Shown: positions 18,274-26,089 of the stretch, one piece after another
How the letters are laid out: each line of letters starts with the position of its first letter
Numbering within the stretch: position 1 is the stretch's first letter
DNA from: CBDDEC01 sp965198045
Lineage (GTDB): Bacteria > Chloroflexota > Dehalococcoidia > UBA2979
Direction of reading: 5' to 3'
Length of the DNA stretch: 64,000 nucleotides
NCBI GenBank assembly: GCA_965198045.1
Contig: CBDAOL010000012.1
Location: 496,001 to 560,000, forward strand
Translations under genes and position numbers: made by a program
The notes under the pieces: model-generated
Told to the model about the DNA's origin: nothing
What the model saw: only the letters and a program-made list of their open reading frames with translations
Databases searched by the model: none

Positions 18274-18822
18274 TCACCTCCGCGATCGTTTTATCGCGGA
18301 GCGTGCCGGGGCAGCCCCAAGCATCCGCTCCATCGCGGGATTCACCGTAACGACTCGCAGGTCGGGCGCGATGAACGCTATTCCGATCGGAGCATGCTCT
18401 ACGAGTGCAACACGGATGCGCTCGGCCTCGTCGGCCCTTGCGCGAGACTCCTCAGCACTTCGCAAGTCGCGGAGTTCGACGACCAGGCCGACCACGGCAC
18501 CTTCGAGGTACACCGGCTCGCCACGCAGTTCCACCGGGAGCGTCGTCCCGTCGCGGCGCTCGACCGTCGTCCGGATCGGGCTCGAGGGCGAGCCACTCAG
18601 CCAGTCAAGTGCGTGCCGCTCGGCTGCCGCCCTCTCCTCCGGCACAATCACCTCGCTCAGATGTGATCTGCTCAACTCACTGGATCCAGTGATCTCACGG
18701 AACCGGCGGTTTGCTCTGATCAGCATGAGGTTCGGATCGAGCAGCGCGAACCCTGCGCCCTCGTGCCTGAGCAACGCGTCGAGCACGGCGATTGCGATCT
18801 CGGGACGGTTTGATTCGAGCAA
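18274..18822 (-). CDS. PAS-domain protein, truncated sensor
   Basis: A TTG start preceded by GGGAGG, 182 residues. A PAS domain (about 18-125) reads GAGFALLDPNLMLIRANRRF, then the PAC-like VERRDGTTLPVELRGEPV and GAVVGLVVELRDLRSAE. A short coiled linker (AEESRARADEAERIR) leads into the start of a second PAS (HAPIGIAFIAPDLRVVTVNP), which stops abruptly after about 40 residues in a basic tail. No kinase, cyclase or GGDEF domain follows, so the effector part of a sensory protein seems lost. Codon use is less biased than in core genes. Confidence 0.7.
   Translation of the reverse strand: MLESNRPEIAIAVLDALLRHEGAGFALLDPNLMLIRANRRFREITGSSELSRSHLSEVIVPEERAAAERHALDWLSGSPSSPIRTTVERRDGTTLPVELRGEPVYLEGAVVGLVVELRDLRSAEESRARADEAERIRVALVEHAPIGIAFIAPDLRVVTVNPAMERMLGAAPARSAIKRSRR
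18278..18301 (-). promoter_or_regulatory. Perfect 9-bp hairpin overlapping a ribosome site
   Basis: CTCCGCGAT-AAAACG-ATCGCGGAG on the minus strand. The 3' arm contains the GGAG of the ribosome site for the small ORF at 18267. No T run follows, so it looks less like a terminator than a structure that could mask translation initiation. Confidence 0.4.
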
Positions 18823-18939
18823 GTCGAACCTCCCGGCAGCAGCCCGCAGCGAGAGCTACAGCCGCGCCTCGGCCGGGTCTGAGGCCGACCGGATCCTGAC
18901 GATACGCCTCGACCGCAGGAACCGGGGGCGGCTCGAGAC

Positions 18940-19251
18940 GTGACCCCGGTCGACCGGATCTCATCGCGATGCGAAAGAGGCAGCCCACCGACGATCGCGA
19001 TCACGGATTCTAACGAGCAGCGGAACTGTCGGACCCAAGTGGTCGTCATTTCGGACTGCTTCGAGCTCCGAGAGGGCCTCCCTGCAGAGTGTGAGATCGC
19101 GACCTTCCGCTTCCGCTTAGCTGGCGAGATTACGCAGCACTCGGGGTCGGTCGTGCTTGTCGATGGTCCTACCGAACGCCGACCTCGCACGCTGCCGCTG
19201 GGCCAACGAGTAGTGGCAGTCGAGCAGACGCCGCCACTGTGCGTCCCCTAA
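18940..19251 (+). CDS. Possible small protein, receiver-like N-terminus
   Basis: A GTG-started frame of 103 residues with protein-like codon use. The part TQVVVISDCFELREGLPAE followed by SGSVVLVDGPTE resembles alternating strand and helix of a receiver-like or PelD/GGDEF-linked regulatory domain, but the match is weak and there is no clear phospho-acceptor pattern. It overlaps the next gene, on the opposite strand, by a few bases. It may be a gene fragment or a chance frame. Confidence 0.3.
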   Translation: MTPVDRISSRCERGSPPTIAITDSNEQRNCRTQVVVISDCFELREGLPAECEIATFRFRLAGEITQHSGSVVLVDGPTERRPRTLPLGQRVVAVEQTPPLCVP

Positions 19252-19610
19252 CTCAGTGGCGCGTTCGACTCGTCGCTGTGATGGCAGAACAGCTCGACGC
19301 GGGCGACCGTGCCATCGATCGACCGAAGCGCCAGATCAGTACGCGTGAAGTTCGCGCTGCGGAGCCAGCCCTGAGCATCGCGCTCTGACTGCCAGGTGGT
19401 CGTCAACAGCACCGAACGGAGCGAAATCCAGCGGTGAACCCAGAGGCACGCGGGCTCCCCGCGCGTGGCGAGGTCCAGACGCCGAATGTGGAGAAAGCTC
19501 CCCGGCATCGAACGCACGTGGCGGAGGTGCCAGGCCGTGATCAGCAGCACCGACGATTGAGAGACGCTGTCGCCGGTGGAGTCGGAGCCCGGCTGCGGCT
19601 GATCGCTCAT
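19248..19610 (-). CDS. Hypothetical protein, possible dimeric alpha-beta barrel
   Basis: One hundred and twenty residues from an ATG with GGAG nine bases upstream. After a Ser-rich N-terminus the protein has SVLLITAWHLRHVRSMPGSF, then a strand-helix SLRSVLLTTTWQSERDAQGW, a pattern seen in heme-degrading/ABM-like small proteins, where the TTTW strand is followed by a helix. No catalytic residues can be assigned. It stands alone. Confidence 0.6.
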   Translation of the reverse strand: MSDQPQPGSDSTGDSVSQSSVLLITAWHLRHVRSMPGSFLHIRRLDLATRGEPACLWVHRWISLRSVLLTTTWQSERDAQGWLRSANFTRTDLALRSIDGTVARVELFCHHSDESNAPLS

Positions 19611-19829
19611 CGCGCACTCCTTCCCGATGGGCTTTCGCAAGTGCCCGAAGGTAGCGTCTCGTGACGCGCGTCGCAGGAGAAGTCCGAGGGATACTAGGCG
19701 TCCGTGACCCGGCTGGTCGCCGCCGTTGCCGACGGCCCACTTCTGGCGTGGCCCGTCGCGAATCGTCCCGTTGACGCGCGCCACGTGCGTCGCGGCCTTT
19801 AACGATTGCCGCTCTGCTAACGTCCAGGC

Positions 19830-20879
19830 ATGCGATCGCGTGCCGGCGTTGGGACGTGGCCGCGCCGCTTGGCGCCGTGGGCATGGTCTGTCCGGCTCCG
19901 CCTTGCGTGGCAGGCCGCCTTCACGGCACTGTTCGCGCTGCTCCTCCTCCGATCGGTCGACCCGAAGGAGCTCCGCGACGCGGTCGAGGGAGTCGAGGCG
20001 GTCTGGGTTGTACCGGCGTTGCTGCTGTTCACGGCGGCGAAGTACATCGACTCGTGGCGATGGCGCTACTTGCTCCGCGGTCTCGGCACGACGCTGCCCC
20101 AGCGGGCCCTCTTCGGCGCGTTCCTCATTGGCAACATGGCCAACAACCTCCTGCCCTTGCGGATCGGCGACGTCGCGAAGATCCAGGTCCTCGCGAACCG
20201 CTATGGCGCCTCGCGGGCCGGACTCGCCGCATCGGTCTTCATCGTCGAGGCATCACTCGACGGTTTGGTGTTCGTGCTCTTTCTGCTCGCCGCGTTCGCC
20301 TTCGGCGAGATCGGCGAGCTTTCGATCGTCACGCAGGGCGCGGTGGTCTCCCTGGCGGCAGCCGCGCTCGCTCTGTTCGCGGCCGCGGTGGCGTTCAGTC
20401 GCGGGCTCACTGCGAACGAGGCTGGCTGGCTGGCCCGGCTGCCGTCAGGGGTCCGGGGCTCCGCCGCGCGCCTCGTCGGGCAGGCTCGCGAGGGGCTCGA
20501 GGCACTCCGGATCTGGCCCCGCACCGCCGGCGCGATCGCCCTCTCGGTGCCAGCCTGGCTCGTCGAGGCCGGCATGTTCGCGCTCTTTGGACAGGCGTTC
20601 GACCTCGGACTCTCGTACCCGACCTTCATCGCCGTCATGGTCGCCGCCAACTTGGCCGTGGCAATCCCCATCGCGTTCTGGAACTTCGGTCCGTACGAGG
20701 CGCTCGTCAGCGGCGTGCTCGTCGCCGCCGGTGTGGAGCAGTCGACCGCGCTCTCGTACGCGATCAGTGTCCATCTGCTCTCGAGCCTCTGGATCGTCGG
20801 CAGCGGCCTGGTGGCCTTCTGGGCGCTCCGCATCAGTCCTCGGCAGGTGTTCTCGGTCCATCGAGTCAAGGCAGACTGA
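19830..20879 (+). CDS. Lysylphosphatidylglycerol synthase-type flippase domain protein (YbhN/UPF0104)
   Basis: A 349-residue membrane protein with about eight hydrophobic segments. It has the family signature around residues 90-130: LIGNMANNLLPLRIGDVAKI, followed by YGASRAGLAASVFIVEASLD. The C-terminal conserved part is FWNFGPYEALVSGVL. This family resembles the membrane half of MprF and related putative lipid flippases that act in membrane-lipid or glycan translocation; no MprF-type synthetase domain is fused. It stands alone. Substrate unknown. Confidence 0.86.
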   Translation: MRSRAGVGTWPRRLAPWAWSVRLRLAWQAAFTALFALLLLRSVDPKELRDAVEGVEAVWVVPALLLFTAAKYIDSWRWRYLLRGLGTTLPQRALFGAFLIGNMANNLLPLRIGDVAKIQVLANRYGASRAGLAASVFIVEASLDGLVFVLFLLAAFAFGEIGELSIVTQGAVVSLAAAALALFAAAVAFSRGLTANEAGWLARLPSGVRGSAARLVGQAREGLEALRIWPRTAGAIALSVPAWLVEAGMFALFGQAFDLGLSYPTFIAVMVAANLAVAIPIAFWNFGPYEALVSGVLVAAGVEQSTALSYAISVHLLSSLWIVGSGLVAFWALRISPRQVFSVHRVKAD

Positions 20880-21065
20880 CTGGACGTTCGATCGAGCCGG
20901 CTCACGTCCGACGCGGTTTCCACGCTCGAGCGCACGAACCGACCATCTGCTCAGCGCCGAAGTGGACGATAGCGCGGAGAACCTTCGGCGGTTCGTGCGG
21001 GCATAGCCCGCCCGCACCAGGCCAGCGACGAGAGTGCCTGGATCCTGAGGTGCCGCTCTCCCCCT
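20880..21065. other. Intergenic sequence without recognisable gene
   Basis: I see no protein-like frame or RNA gene here. It leads into the large inverted-repeat structure that begins at 21066. Confidence 0.4.
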
Positions 21066-21141
21066 CCGCCCTGCATGTAGCCCCGAGGGTGCGGGTTGCT
21101 AGTTCGACCCCTCGATGAATCGGGGTGGGCTACGAGGGCGG
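21066..21141. ncRNA. Large imperfect inverted repeat, candidate structured RNA
   Basis: Two perfect 7-bp stems stack with a small internal bulge (CCGCCCT with AGGGCGG, then GTAGCCC with GGGCTAC). Inside is a further 6-bp stem, CGAGGG with CCCTCG. The fold is far larger than a usual terminator and has no T run. It resembles no tRNA, because no anticodon arm is present. Both neighbouring genes are on the plus strand, so it could be a 3' UTR element or a leader of the gene at 21220. Confidence 0.35.
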
Positions 21142-21219
21142 GACCGCGATCCGTAAGTTGGTCACTAGGCTAGGATTGCGCGCGCCGGCCCGGCGAAGGT
21201 GCTGGCGGGGGAGGAGATC

Positions 21220-21534
21220 ATGATGCCGTTCGTTCGCTACGCACTGATGACGGCCAAGGGCGGTCAGGCTGACCGTCTGCGGGAATTGATCGACCAGCTG
21301 CTTGAGTTCCACCGTGACCGCGACGGTTTCGTCGCCGCTCACCGGCTCGATCCCGACGAGCACGACGTGCACTCGTTCGTCGGCCGCTTCACGGTCTGGC
21401 AGTCTGAGGCTCACGCCAATGCGACTGCCATGCAGCAGCGCGACCAGACGTTACAGTCTGAGATCTTGCTGGCGGCCGACAGCAGCACGCACGAGGAGCG
21501 CGCGTTCCTGGCCGAGGCGTTCGAGGCGAGCTAG
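21220..21534 (+). CDS. Antibiotic biosynthesis monooxygenase (ABM)-like protein
   Basis: One hundred and four residues. Two in-frame ATGs follow GGGGGAGGAG; the first (21220) is used here. The pattern is of a single dimeric alpha-beta barrel unit: MPFVRYALMTAKGGQADRL, then FHRDRDGFVAAHRLDP and SFVGRFTVWQSEAHANA. Such proteins act as monooxygenases on quinol-like substrates, as heme-degrading enzymes, or as uncharacterised stress proteins. No distinguishing catalytic residues are visible. Confidence 0.78.
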   Translation: MMPFVRYALMTAKGGQADRLRELIDQLLEFHRDRDGFVAAHRLDPDEHDVHSFVGRFTVWQSEAHANATAMQQRDQTLQSEILLAADSSTHEERAFLAEAFEAS

Positions 21535-21680
21535 CAGGTCCGCGCAGACGGTCTACAACTGCGAGAGTCGTCTCACAGATGCTTCCACAATGGAAAGTGA
21601 AGGTCCCTTTCGCTTGCCGAACTTCGGACATGTCAGCCTCCTCCAGAACACGGCACGATCCGCCGCGAGGCTCATGACGC

Positions 21681-22260
21681 TCAGCCGCTCCCTCGCTGTG
21701 ACTCCGAAGATGCTGGCTCCAGGCCGAGGCGCAGCGCTAGGAACTCACCCCAGACCACCCAGACCATCAACGGAAAGACAAGAGCCGCCTGCAGGAGCGT
21801 GCGGTCCGGGTCGGTGGCCCGGCGGAGGACCTGCAAGAGGAATCCCACTAGGGCGAGGACCACGAAAACAAGGCGGAGGCCTTCTGCCCAATCCCTTCGT
21901 GCGACGCCGAGGACGGTGAGGATGGACACGACGATCAGTGCGGAGCCGGTCCCCAATGGCGACTGCGAGCACCGACAGCGTTCGCGGGACGTAGCAGTGC
22001 CATCGCATCGATCCGCGACGGCGCGCCGCAAAGGCCAGCCCGCCGAAAGCGCCAGCCAGCGCGAAGGCCCCGAGAATGAAGGCGGTGCCCTCAACGCTGA
22101 ATTCTGGGTCGACGGAGATGGCTCGCATCCCTAGCCTGGCGACGACCCCCCAGAGCAATCCGACACCCGTCCCGCCAAGCACCGCAGCCCACACCGGCGG
22201 GCGTCCGTCGCCGTTGAGGACCGAGCCTGGTAGCCAGAGCAAGTGCCAGGGCATTGCCAC
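21681..22260 (-). pseudogene. Four- to five-helix membrane protein, one frameshift
   Basis: From a GTG at 22260 the first frame encodes two membrane helices (VWAAVLGGTGVGLLWGVVA, AFILGAFALAGAFGGLAFAA) and continues PRTLSVLAVAIG. Removing one base from the C4 run at 21951-21954 joins it to TGSALIVVSILTVLGVARR, LVFVVLALVGFLLQVLRRA and LVFPLMVWVVWGEFLALRL in the next frame. Joined, the protein has about 192 residues and no family I recognise. The break is either a recent mutation or a homopolymer base-calling error. Confidence 0.62.
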
Positions 22261-22275
22261 GCCCCCTACGGCCCG

Positions 22276-22532
22276 CTAGGCCGGACCGCAGGCCCACTGG
22301 TCGCGCTCACCATCGAACTCCGCCAGCAGCGACTCGGTCGCGTGATGATCGCCCGGGAAGTGAGCGCGCATGCGTTCGGAGTCGAAATCGACGAGGCAGC
22401 CATCGCGGCGCGCGAGGCGGGACAGCTCCCACCAACCGCGTCCTCGCGGCCTTGCTTGTCGTGAAGCCAGAGGCGGAAGGCTTGCATAGGCATGCCACTC
22501 GCACGGATCGTACTGCGGCGCATGGCGCTCAT
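22276..22532 (-). pseudogene. YozE/SAM-like small protein, one frameshift
   Basis: The first frame has MPMQAFRLWLHDKQGREDAVG, matching the small YozE-type SAM-like helix pattern (FxxWL, then RxDxVG). Adding one base at the C3 run 22428-22430 joins it to ELSRLARRDGCLVDFDSERM and HATESLLAEFDGERDQW, which gives an 85-residue helical protein of ordinary length for the family. Start choice between ATG 22532 and ATG 22493 is open. Its function is not known even in characterised relatives. Confidence 0.5.
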
Positions 22533-22650
22533 GCGTGGTGGAAGTCCGACCGTGATGGCAGGCGCGCGTAGACACCCTCAGCAGCCATAGGAGGCCGCGC
22601 TAAGTTACGCGCACTGCCGCCGAGCAATCGCCATGATTATTGGAGAAATG

Positions 22651-22725
22651 TGGAGCGGAAGACGAGATTCGAACTCGCGACCCCGTCCTTGGCAAGGACG
22701 TGCTCTACCGCTGAGCTACTTCCGC
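22651..22725 (-). tRNA. tRNA-Gly (GCC)
   Basis: Cloverleaf on the minus strand: acceptor GCGGAAG with CTTCCGC, encoded CCA, anticodon loop TTGCCAA (GCC), and T arm GCGAG-TTCGAAT-CTCGT. Standalone relative to the Leu/Trp pair, about 320 bases away. Confidence 0.97.
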
Positions 22726-23013
22726 ACTGACCGCGCCGGGTCGTGCCCTGGAGGGTCGCTTCCAGCCGGGATCGAGAGTCTAGCAGCGGCCGCGGATACG
22801 GGGGAGTCGCGGGCGTTGCGCGCAGGCTCCTCGTGCACCAATCGGCGTTGGCGATTGTGGCGTCAGCGGCCGATTCCGCTACGCGTGGATCTAGGCGGAG
22901 TCGGCCCCAACGGCGAACGCGACCATGGCGCACACCTCGTCCGAGCGATTGTCCTAGGCGTGCAGGACGCCGTTCACGATCACGACGTCGCCGGCCTGCT
23001 GCAAGCACAAAAG

Positions 23014-23035
23014 AAGCGGCCCGTGCGGGCCGCTT
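23014..23035 (-). terminator. Rho-independent terminator after tRNA-Trp/Leu
   Basis: A perfect hairpin AAGCGGCCC-GCAC-GGGCCGCTT on the minus strand is followed by CTTTTGTG, 13 bases after the CCA end of tRNA-Leu. It should end the tRNA-Trp to tRNA-Leu transcript. Confidence 0.85.
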
Positions 23036-23048
23036 CGTGGTATTCAGT

Positions 23049-23135
23049 TGGTGCCCAGGATGAGATTCGAACTCATACACCCTTACGGACACTGCCCCCT
23101 CAAGACAGCGCGTCTGCCAATTCCGCCACCTGGGC
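23049..23135 (-). tRNA. tRNA-Leu (GAG)
   Basis: An 87-base class II tRNA on the minus strand: acceptor GCCCAGG with CCTGGGC, encoded CCA, anticodon loop CTTGAGG (GAG), a long variable arm (TGTCCGTAAGGGTGT), and T arm ATGAG-TTCGAAT-CTCAT. Confidence 0.96.
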
Positions 23136-23173
23136 ACGGCCGCGTAGCCGTTGGCGCTCAGAGTGCAGTGTGT

Positions 23174-23249
<76 letters not shown>

Positions 23250-23307
23250 CGGCCGATTGGGAAGTGTACCAATGGGGCCATCGAGGCGGAAGCGAGAGCC
23301 TCCGTCG

Positions 23308-24033
23308 TCAGCGCCGCAGCCGCCCCGCGATGGCGGTCGGGACGTCCCCGCAGATGGCGTCCACGCCCGCGTCTTGCACGCGATCGATGTCCTCGAGGTC
23401 GTTGACCGTCCACGTCGAGACGCGCAGGCCAGCCTCGTGCGCCCGCGCGACGATCGAGGCGTCCACGAGCCGATGCGTGAGCGAGATCCCGGCGAGGCTG
23501 AGATCGCTCGCGAGCGCCACGGGATCGTGGCCGTGACTCGCCGTGGATGTCGTGCCCCAGTTGAGCGAGATCGGTAGCTCTGGCCGTGTCGCCGCCATGG
23601 CCGCGCACACCTCGGGCGAGAAGGCCCAGACCCAGCACCACTCGGCGGCATTCGCCTCGTCGACCATTCGGGCGACGCGCTCCTCGAGCCCTGGCTCCTT
23701 GATCTCGATAACCAGAATGGCGCGACCCGCAATGGCGGCGAGCGTTTCACGCAACGTGGGGATCGCCTCGGGCTGCTGGTAGGCGTGCAGGGGTTCGACG
23801 CGCACATCGCGCAGCTCTTCGAGGGTGCGCTCGGAGAGCGCGCCGTCGGTGTTGGTCGTGCGTGCGAGGTTGGCGTCGTGCAGCAGCACGATTTCACCGT
23901 CAGCGGTCGCCCGCACGTCGATTTCGACGCCGTCAGCGCCGTCGCGGATCGCGCCCTCGACGCCGGCGAGCGTGTTCTCGGGCAGCGTGCCCATGTTCGT
24001 GCGGTGCGAGATCACGAGTGGCGAGGTGCTCAT
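23308..24033 (-). CDS. Glycerophosphodiester phosphodiesterase
   Basis: A 241-residue GDPD-family TIM barrel. The catalytic N-terminal block reads ISHRTNMGTLPENTLAGV, DGADGVEIDVRATADGEIV and LLHDANLARTTN: the His-Arg pair, the Glu/Asp metal ligands and the second His are all present. The C-terminal barrel end is GLRVSTWTVNDLEDIDRV and GVDAICGDVP. It would hydrolyse glycerophosphodiesters to glycerol-3-phosphate and an alcohol in lipid turnover. No signal peptide, so cytoplasmic. The ATG at 24033 follows AAGGAC; a longer frame upstream is Arg-rich and unlikely. It is divergent from the malic enzyme gene. Confidence 0.92.
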   Translation of the reverse strand: MSTSPLVISHRTNMGTLPENTLAGVEGAIRDGADGVEIDVRATADGEIVLLHDANLARTTNTDGALSERTLEELRDVRVEPLHAYQQPEAIPTLRETLAAIAGRAILVIEIKEPGLEERVARMVDEANAAEWCWVWAFSPEVCAAMAATRPELPISLNWGTTSTASHGHDPVALASDLSLAGISLTHRLVDASIVARAHEAGLRVSTWTVNDLEDIDRVQDAGVDAICGDVPTAIAGRLRR

Positions 24034-24169
24034 GGTGTCCTTCGGCGTGCCACACGTTCGAGGCGCCGCGCGCGCGACGCGCGGGGACTCCCCCCCTAAA
24101 CGTACGCAGCGTATAGTCATTCTCCTCAACGCGGCGTCCCGGTCGGGCGCTCATCGGAGGCGAGCGCAC

Positions 24170-25636
24170 ATGACCAGTCCGCAGGCCCAACCTCCTCACT
24201 GGGTGGACCCTGACGAGGCCAATCCGTCCGCGGGATACCAGCTGTTGCTACGCCTCCAGATCGCGCACCAGGCGGGGAATCTCGGACGCGTCACGACCAC
24301 GCTGGGCGAGGCCGGGGCGAACATTCTCGACATCGACATCGAGGACGTGACCGAGGGTCACATGATTCGGTCGATTCGGCTGCTCTGCGACTCCGAGGAG
24401 CAGGCGCATCGGATCGTCGGTGCGGTCGACGCGCTGCCCTTTGTCGAGGTCATCCTCGCGTCGGATCGCACCTTCCAGCTGCACCGTCGAGGCAAGATCG
24501 AGATCGCTAATAAGGTGCACATCCGCACCAACGCTGAGCTCGCACACGTCTACACCCCCGGCGTCGGCCGCGTCTCGATGGCGATCCATGAGAACCCGGA
24601 CGCGGCGTGGTCGCTGACGATGAAGCCGAACACCGTCGCAGTCGTAACGGACGGCACGGCGGTCCTCGGACTGGGTGACATCGGGCCGGAGGCGGCGCTC
24701 CCGGTGATGGAGGGCAAATCGATGCTCTTCAAGTCCTTCGCCGACATCGACGCCATTCCGATCTGCCTGGACACCAAGGACCCCGAGGAGATCATCAGCA
24801 TCACGAAGGCGATCGCGCCCGGATTTGGCGGCATCCTACTCGAGGACATCTCGGCGCCGCGTTGCTTCGAGATCGAGGAGCGGCTGCGCGAGGAGCTCAA
24901 CATCCCCATGTTCCACGACGACCAGCACGGCACAGCCGTGGTGGTGCTGGCCGCGCTGATGAACAGCCTCAAGATCGTCCAGAAGCGACCAGAGGACCTG
25001 AAGGTCGTCGTGTTGGGCGTCGGTGCCTCGGGCGTCGCCTGCTCGAAGATCATGATGGAGTTCGGCGTGAAGTCGGTGATCGGCTTCGACCGCACCGGCG
25101 CCATCTACGAGGGTCGAGACAACCTCAACCCCGCCAAGGAGTGGTTCGCTGCGAACACCAACCCGGAGGGCTTCGACGGCTCGGTGTCCGAGGCGTTGCG
25201 TGGAGCCGATCTCTTCCTCGGGCTGTCCGGGCCGGGGTTGATCGAGCCCGAGTGGATCGGCGAAATGGCGGATGACGCCATCGTGTTCGCGCTGGCGAAC
25301 CCGGTGCCGGAAGTGATGCCGCAGCAGATCGTCGGCTCGGCGCGCGTGATTGCGACCGGCCGCTCCGACTTCCCGAACCAGATCAACAACGTGCTCTGCT
25401 TCCCCGGCCTGTTCCGCGGCGCCCTCGACTCGCGAGCGCTCGAGATCACGGAGGAGATGAAGATCGTCGCGGCCCGTGCCATCGCCGAGGTGATCCCGGA
25501 CGACCAGCTGTCGGAGGACTACATCCTGCCGTCCGTGTTCAACGATGAAGTGGTGAGCCGCGTCGCTCATGCGGTTCAGGCTGAGGCGATCCGCTCAGGC
25601 AAGGTCCGCGAGCGTGGCTCGCGGGTGTACATCTAG
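24170..25636 (+). CDS. NAD(P)-dependent malic enzyme with N-terminal ACT domain
   Basis: This is a 488-residue protein. An ACT-type regulatory domain (about 22-95) reads LLLRLQIAHQAGNLGRVTTT and ANILDIDIEDVTEG. The malic enzyme core follows: catalytic Tyr in HVYTPGVGRV, Lys in EGKSMLFKSFADIDA, metal ligands in EDISAPRCFEIEE and FHDDQHGTAVV, and the Rossmann loop VVLGVGASGVAC. It oxidatively decarboxylates malate to pyruvate, linking the TCA cycle to the pyruvate used by the complex at the window start. The ACT domain suggests control by an amino acid or other small ligand. The ATG at 24170 has GGAGG nine bases upstream. A strong terminator follows. Confidence 0.95.
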   Translation: MTSPQAQPPHWVDPDEANPSAGYQLLLRLQIAHQAGNLGRVTTTLGEAGANILDIDIEDVTEGHMIRSIRLLCDSEEQAHRIVGAVDALPFVEVILASDRTFQLHRRGKIEIANKVHIRTNAELAHVYTPGVGRVSMAIHENPDAAWSLTMKPNTVAVVTDGTAVLGLGDIGPEAALPVMEGKSMLFKSFADIDAIPICLDTKDPEEIISITKAIAPGFGGILLEDISAPRCFEIEERLREELNIPMFHDDQHGTAVVVLAALMNSLKIVQKRPEDLKVVVLGVGASGVACSKIMMEFGVKSVIGFDRTGAIYEGRDNLNPAKEWFAANTNPEGFDGSVSEALRGADLFLGLSGPGLIEPEWIGEMADDAIVFALANPVPEVMPQQIVGSARVIATGRSDFPNQINNVLCFPGLFRGALDSRALEITEEMKIVAARAIAEVIPDDQLSEDYILPSVFNDEVVSRVAHAVQAEAIRSGKVRERGSRVYI

Positions 25637-25687
25637 CACGCAGACCTAGCGCACAGACCCGGCGCAGACCTGGCGCAGAACGCACAA

Positions 25688-25714
25688 AGAGACCGGGCCG
25701 ACAGCCCGGTCTCT
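25688..25714 (+). terminator. Rho-independent terminator after malic enzyme
   Basis: Perfect 11-bp stem AGAGACCGGGC with GCCCGGTCTCT around a 5-base loop, followed by TGCTGT. It lies between the malic enzyme and the convergent selenoprotein gene; the stem also reads AAAGAG on the reverse side and may act both ways. Confidence 0.85.
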
Positions 25715-25740
25715 TGCTGTGCCGCTCGATCGTTGACTCG

Positions 25741-26016
25741 TCAGTCGCTGGCGACTGCGGCGCGCGCGTCGACGGCGTGGGCGACGGCCTGCTTCAACAC
25801 CCTCAGATCCGGGTACTCGCCGGTTGCCCGCTTCGAGTAAGCGAGATCGCCGTCAATGGTCAGCTCGAAGTCGCCGCCACCGCCCATCTCGAGGTCAAAC
25901 GACTCGATGTACTCCTGGAAGCCAGCCAACAATTCGGCCGCCGTCCAGACGGCCCGTTGCAGGTAGTTTCACCTGACGCAATAACGCAGCTTGATGCGGA
26001 GACCATCCTCGGCCAT
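25741..26016 (-). CDS. SelW/SelT/SelH-family (Rdx) selenoprotein, Sec at UGA codon 16
   Basis: From the ATG at 26016 (GAGAGG about 9 bases upstream) the frame reads MAEDGLRIKLRYCVR, then a UGA at 25971-25969, then NYLQRAVWTAAELLAGFQEY, ending VLKQAVAHAVDARAAVASD. The UGA sits exactly where Rdx proteins have the second Cys of their CxxC redox motif (IxYCxxC), giving C13-V-R-U16. Everything after it is in frame and matches the family: FELTIDGDLAYSKRATGEYP is the usual strand and the GxFP-like turn. Total 91 residues, the normal length. Rdx proteins have a thioredoxin-like fold and are thought to act in redox control through a Sec/Cys pair. A hairpin 18 bases after the UGA could be the SECIS. 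Gene finders would call only the 63-residue tail. Confidence 0.88.
25936..25971 (-). promoter_or_regulatory. Candidate bacterial SECIS element
   Basis: Starting 18 bases from the first base of the UGA, the minus strand can form GCCGT-CTGG-ACGGC (5 bp, tetraloop with G residues), extendable across a bulge by GG with CC. Bacterial SECIS hairpins lie directly after the UGA inside the coding region and need a short stem with G in the apical loop. The fit is reasonable but the consensus is loose. Confidence 0.55.
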
Positions 26017-26089
26017 CGCTGCTGTCCTCTCTAGCGCTCCTCGGAGAGCTTGCATCATGGCGGCAGAGGCCGCCGATCTTGGTGGGCGG

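Noticed and set aside
22960..22995. A dioxygenase-like C-terminal tail (GDVVIVNGVLHA) on the minus strand
   Set aside because: Only about 14 codons remain and the frame runs into the tRNA terminator; too short to annotate as a gene remnant.
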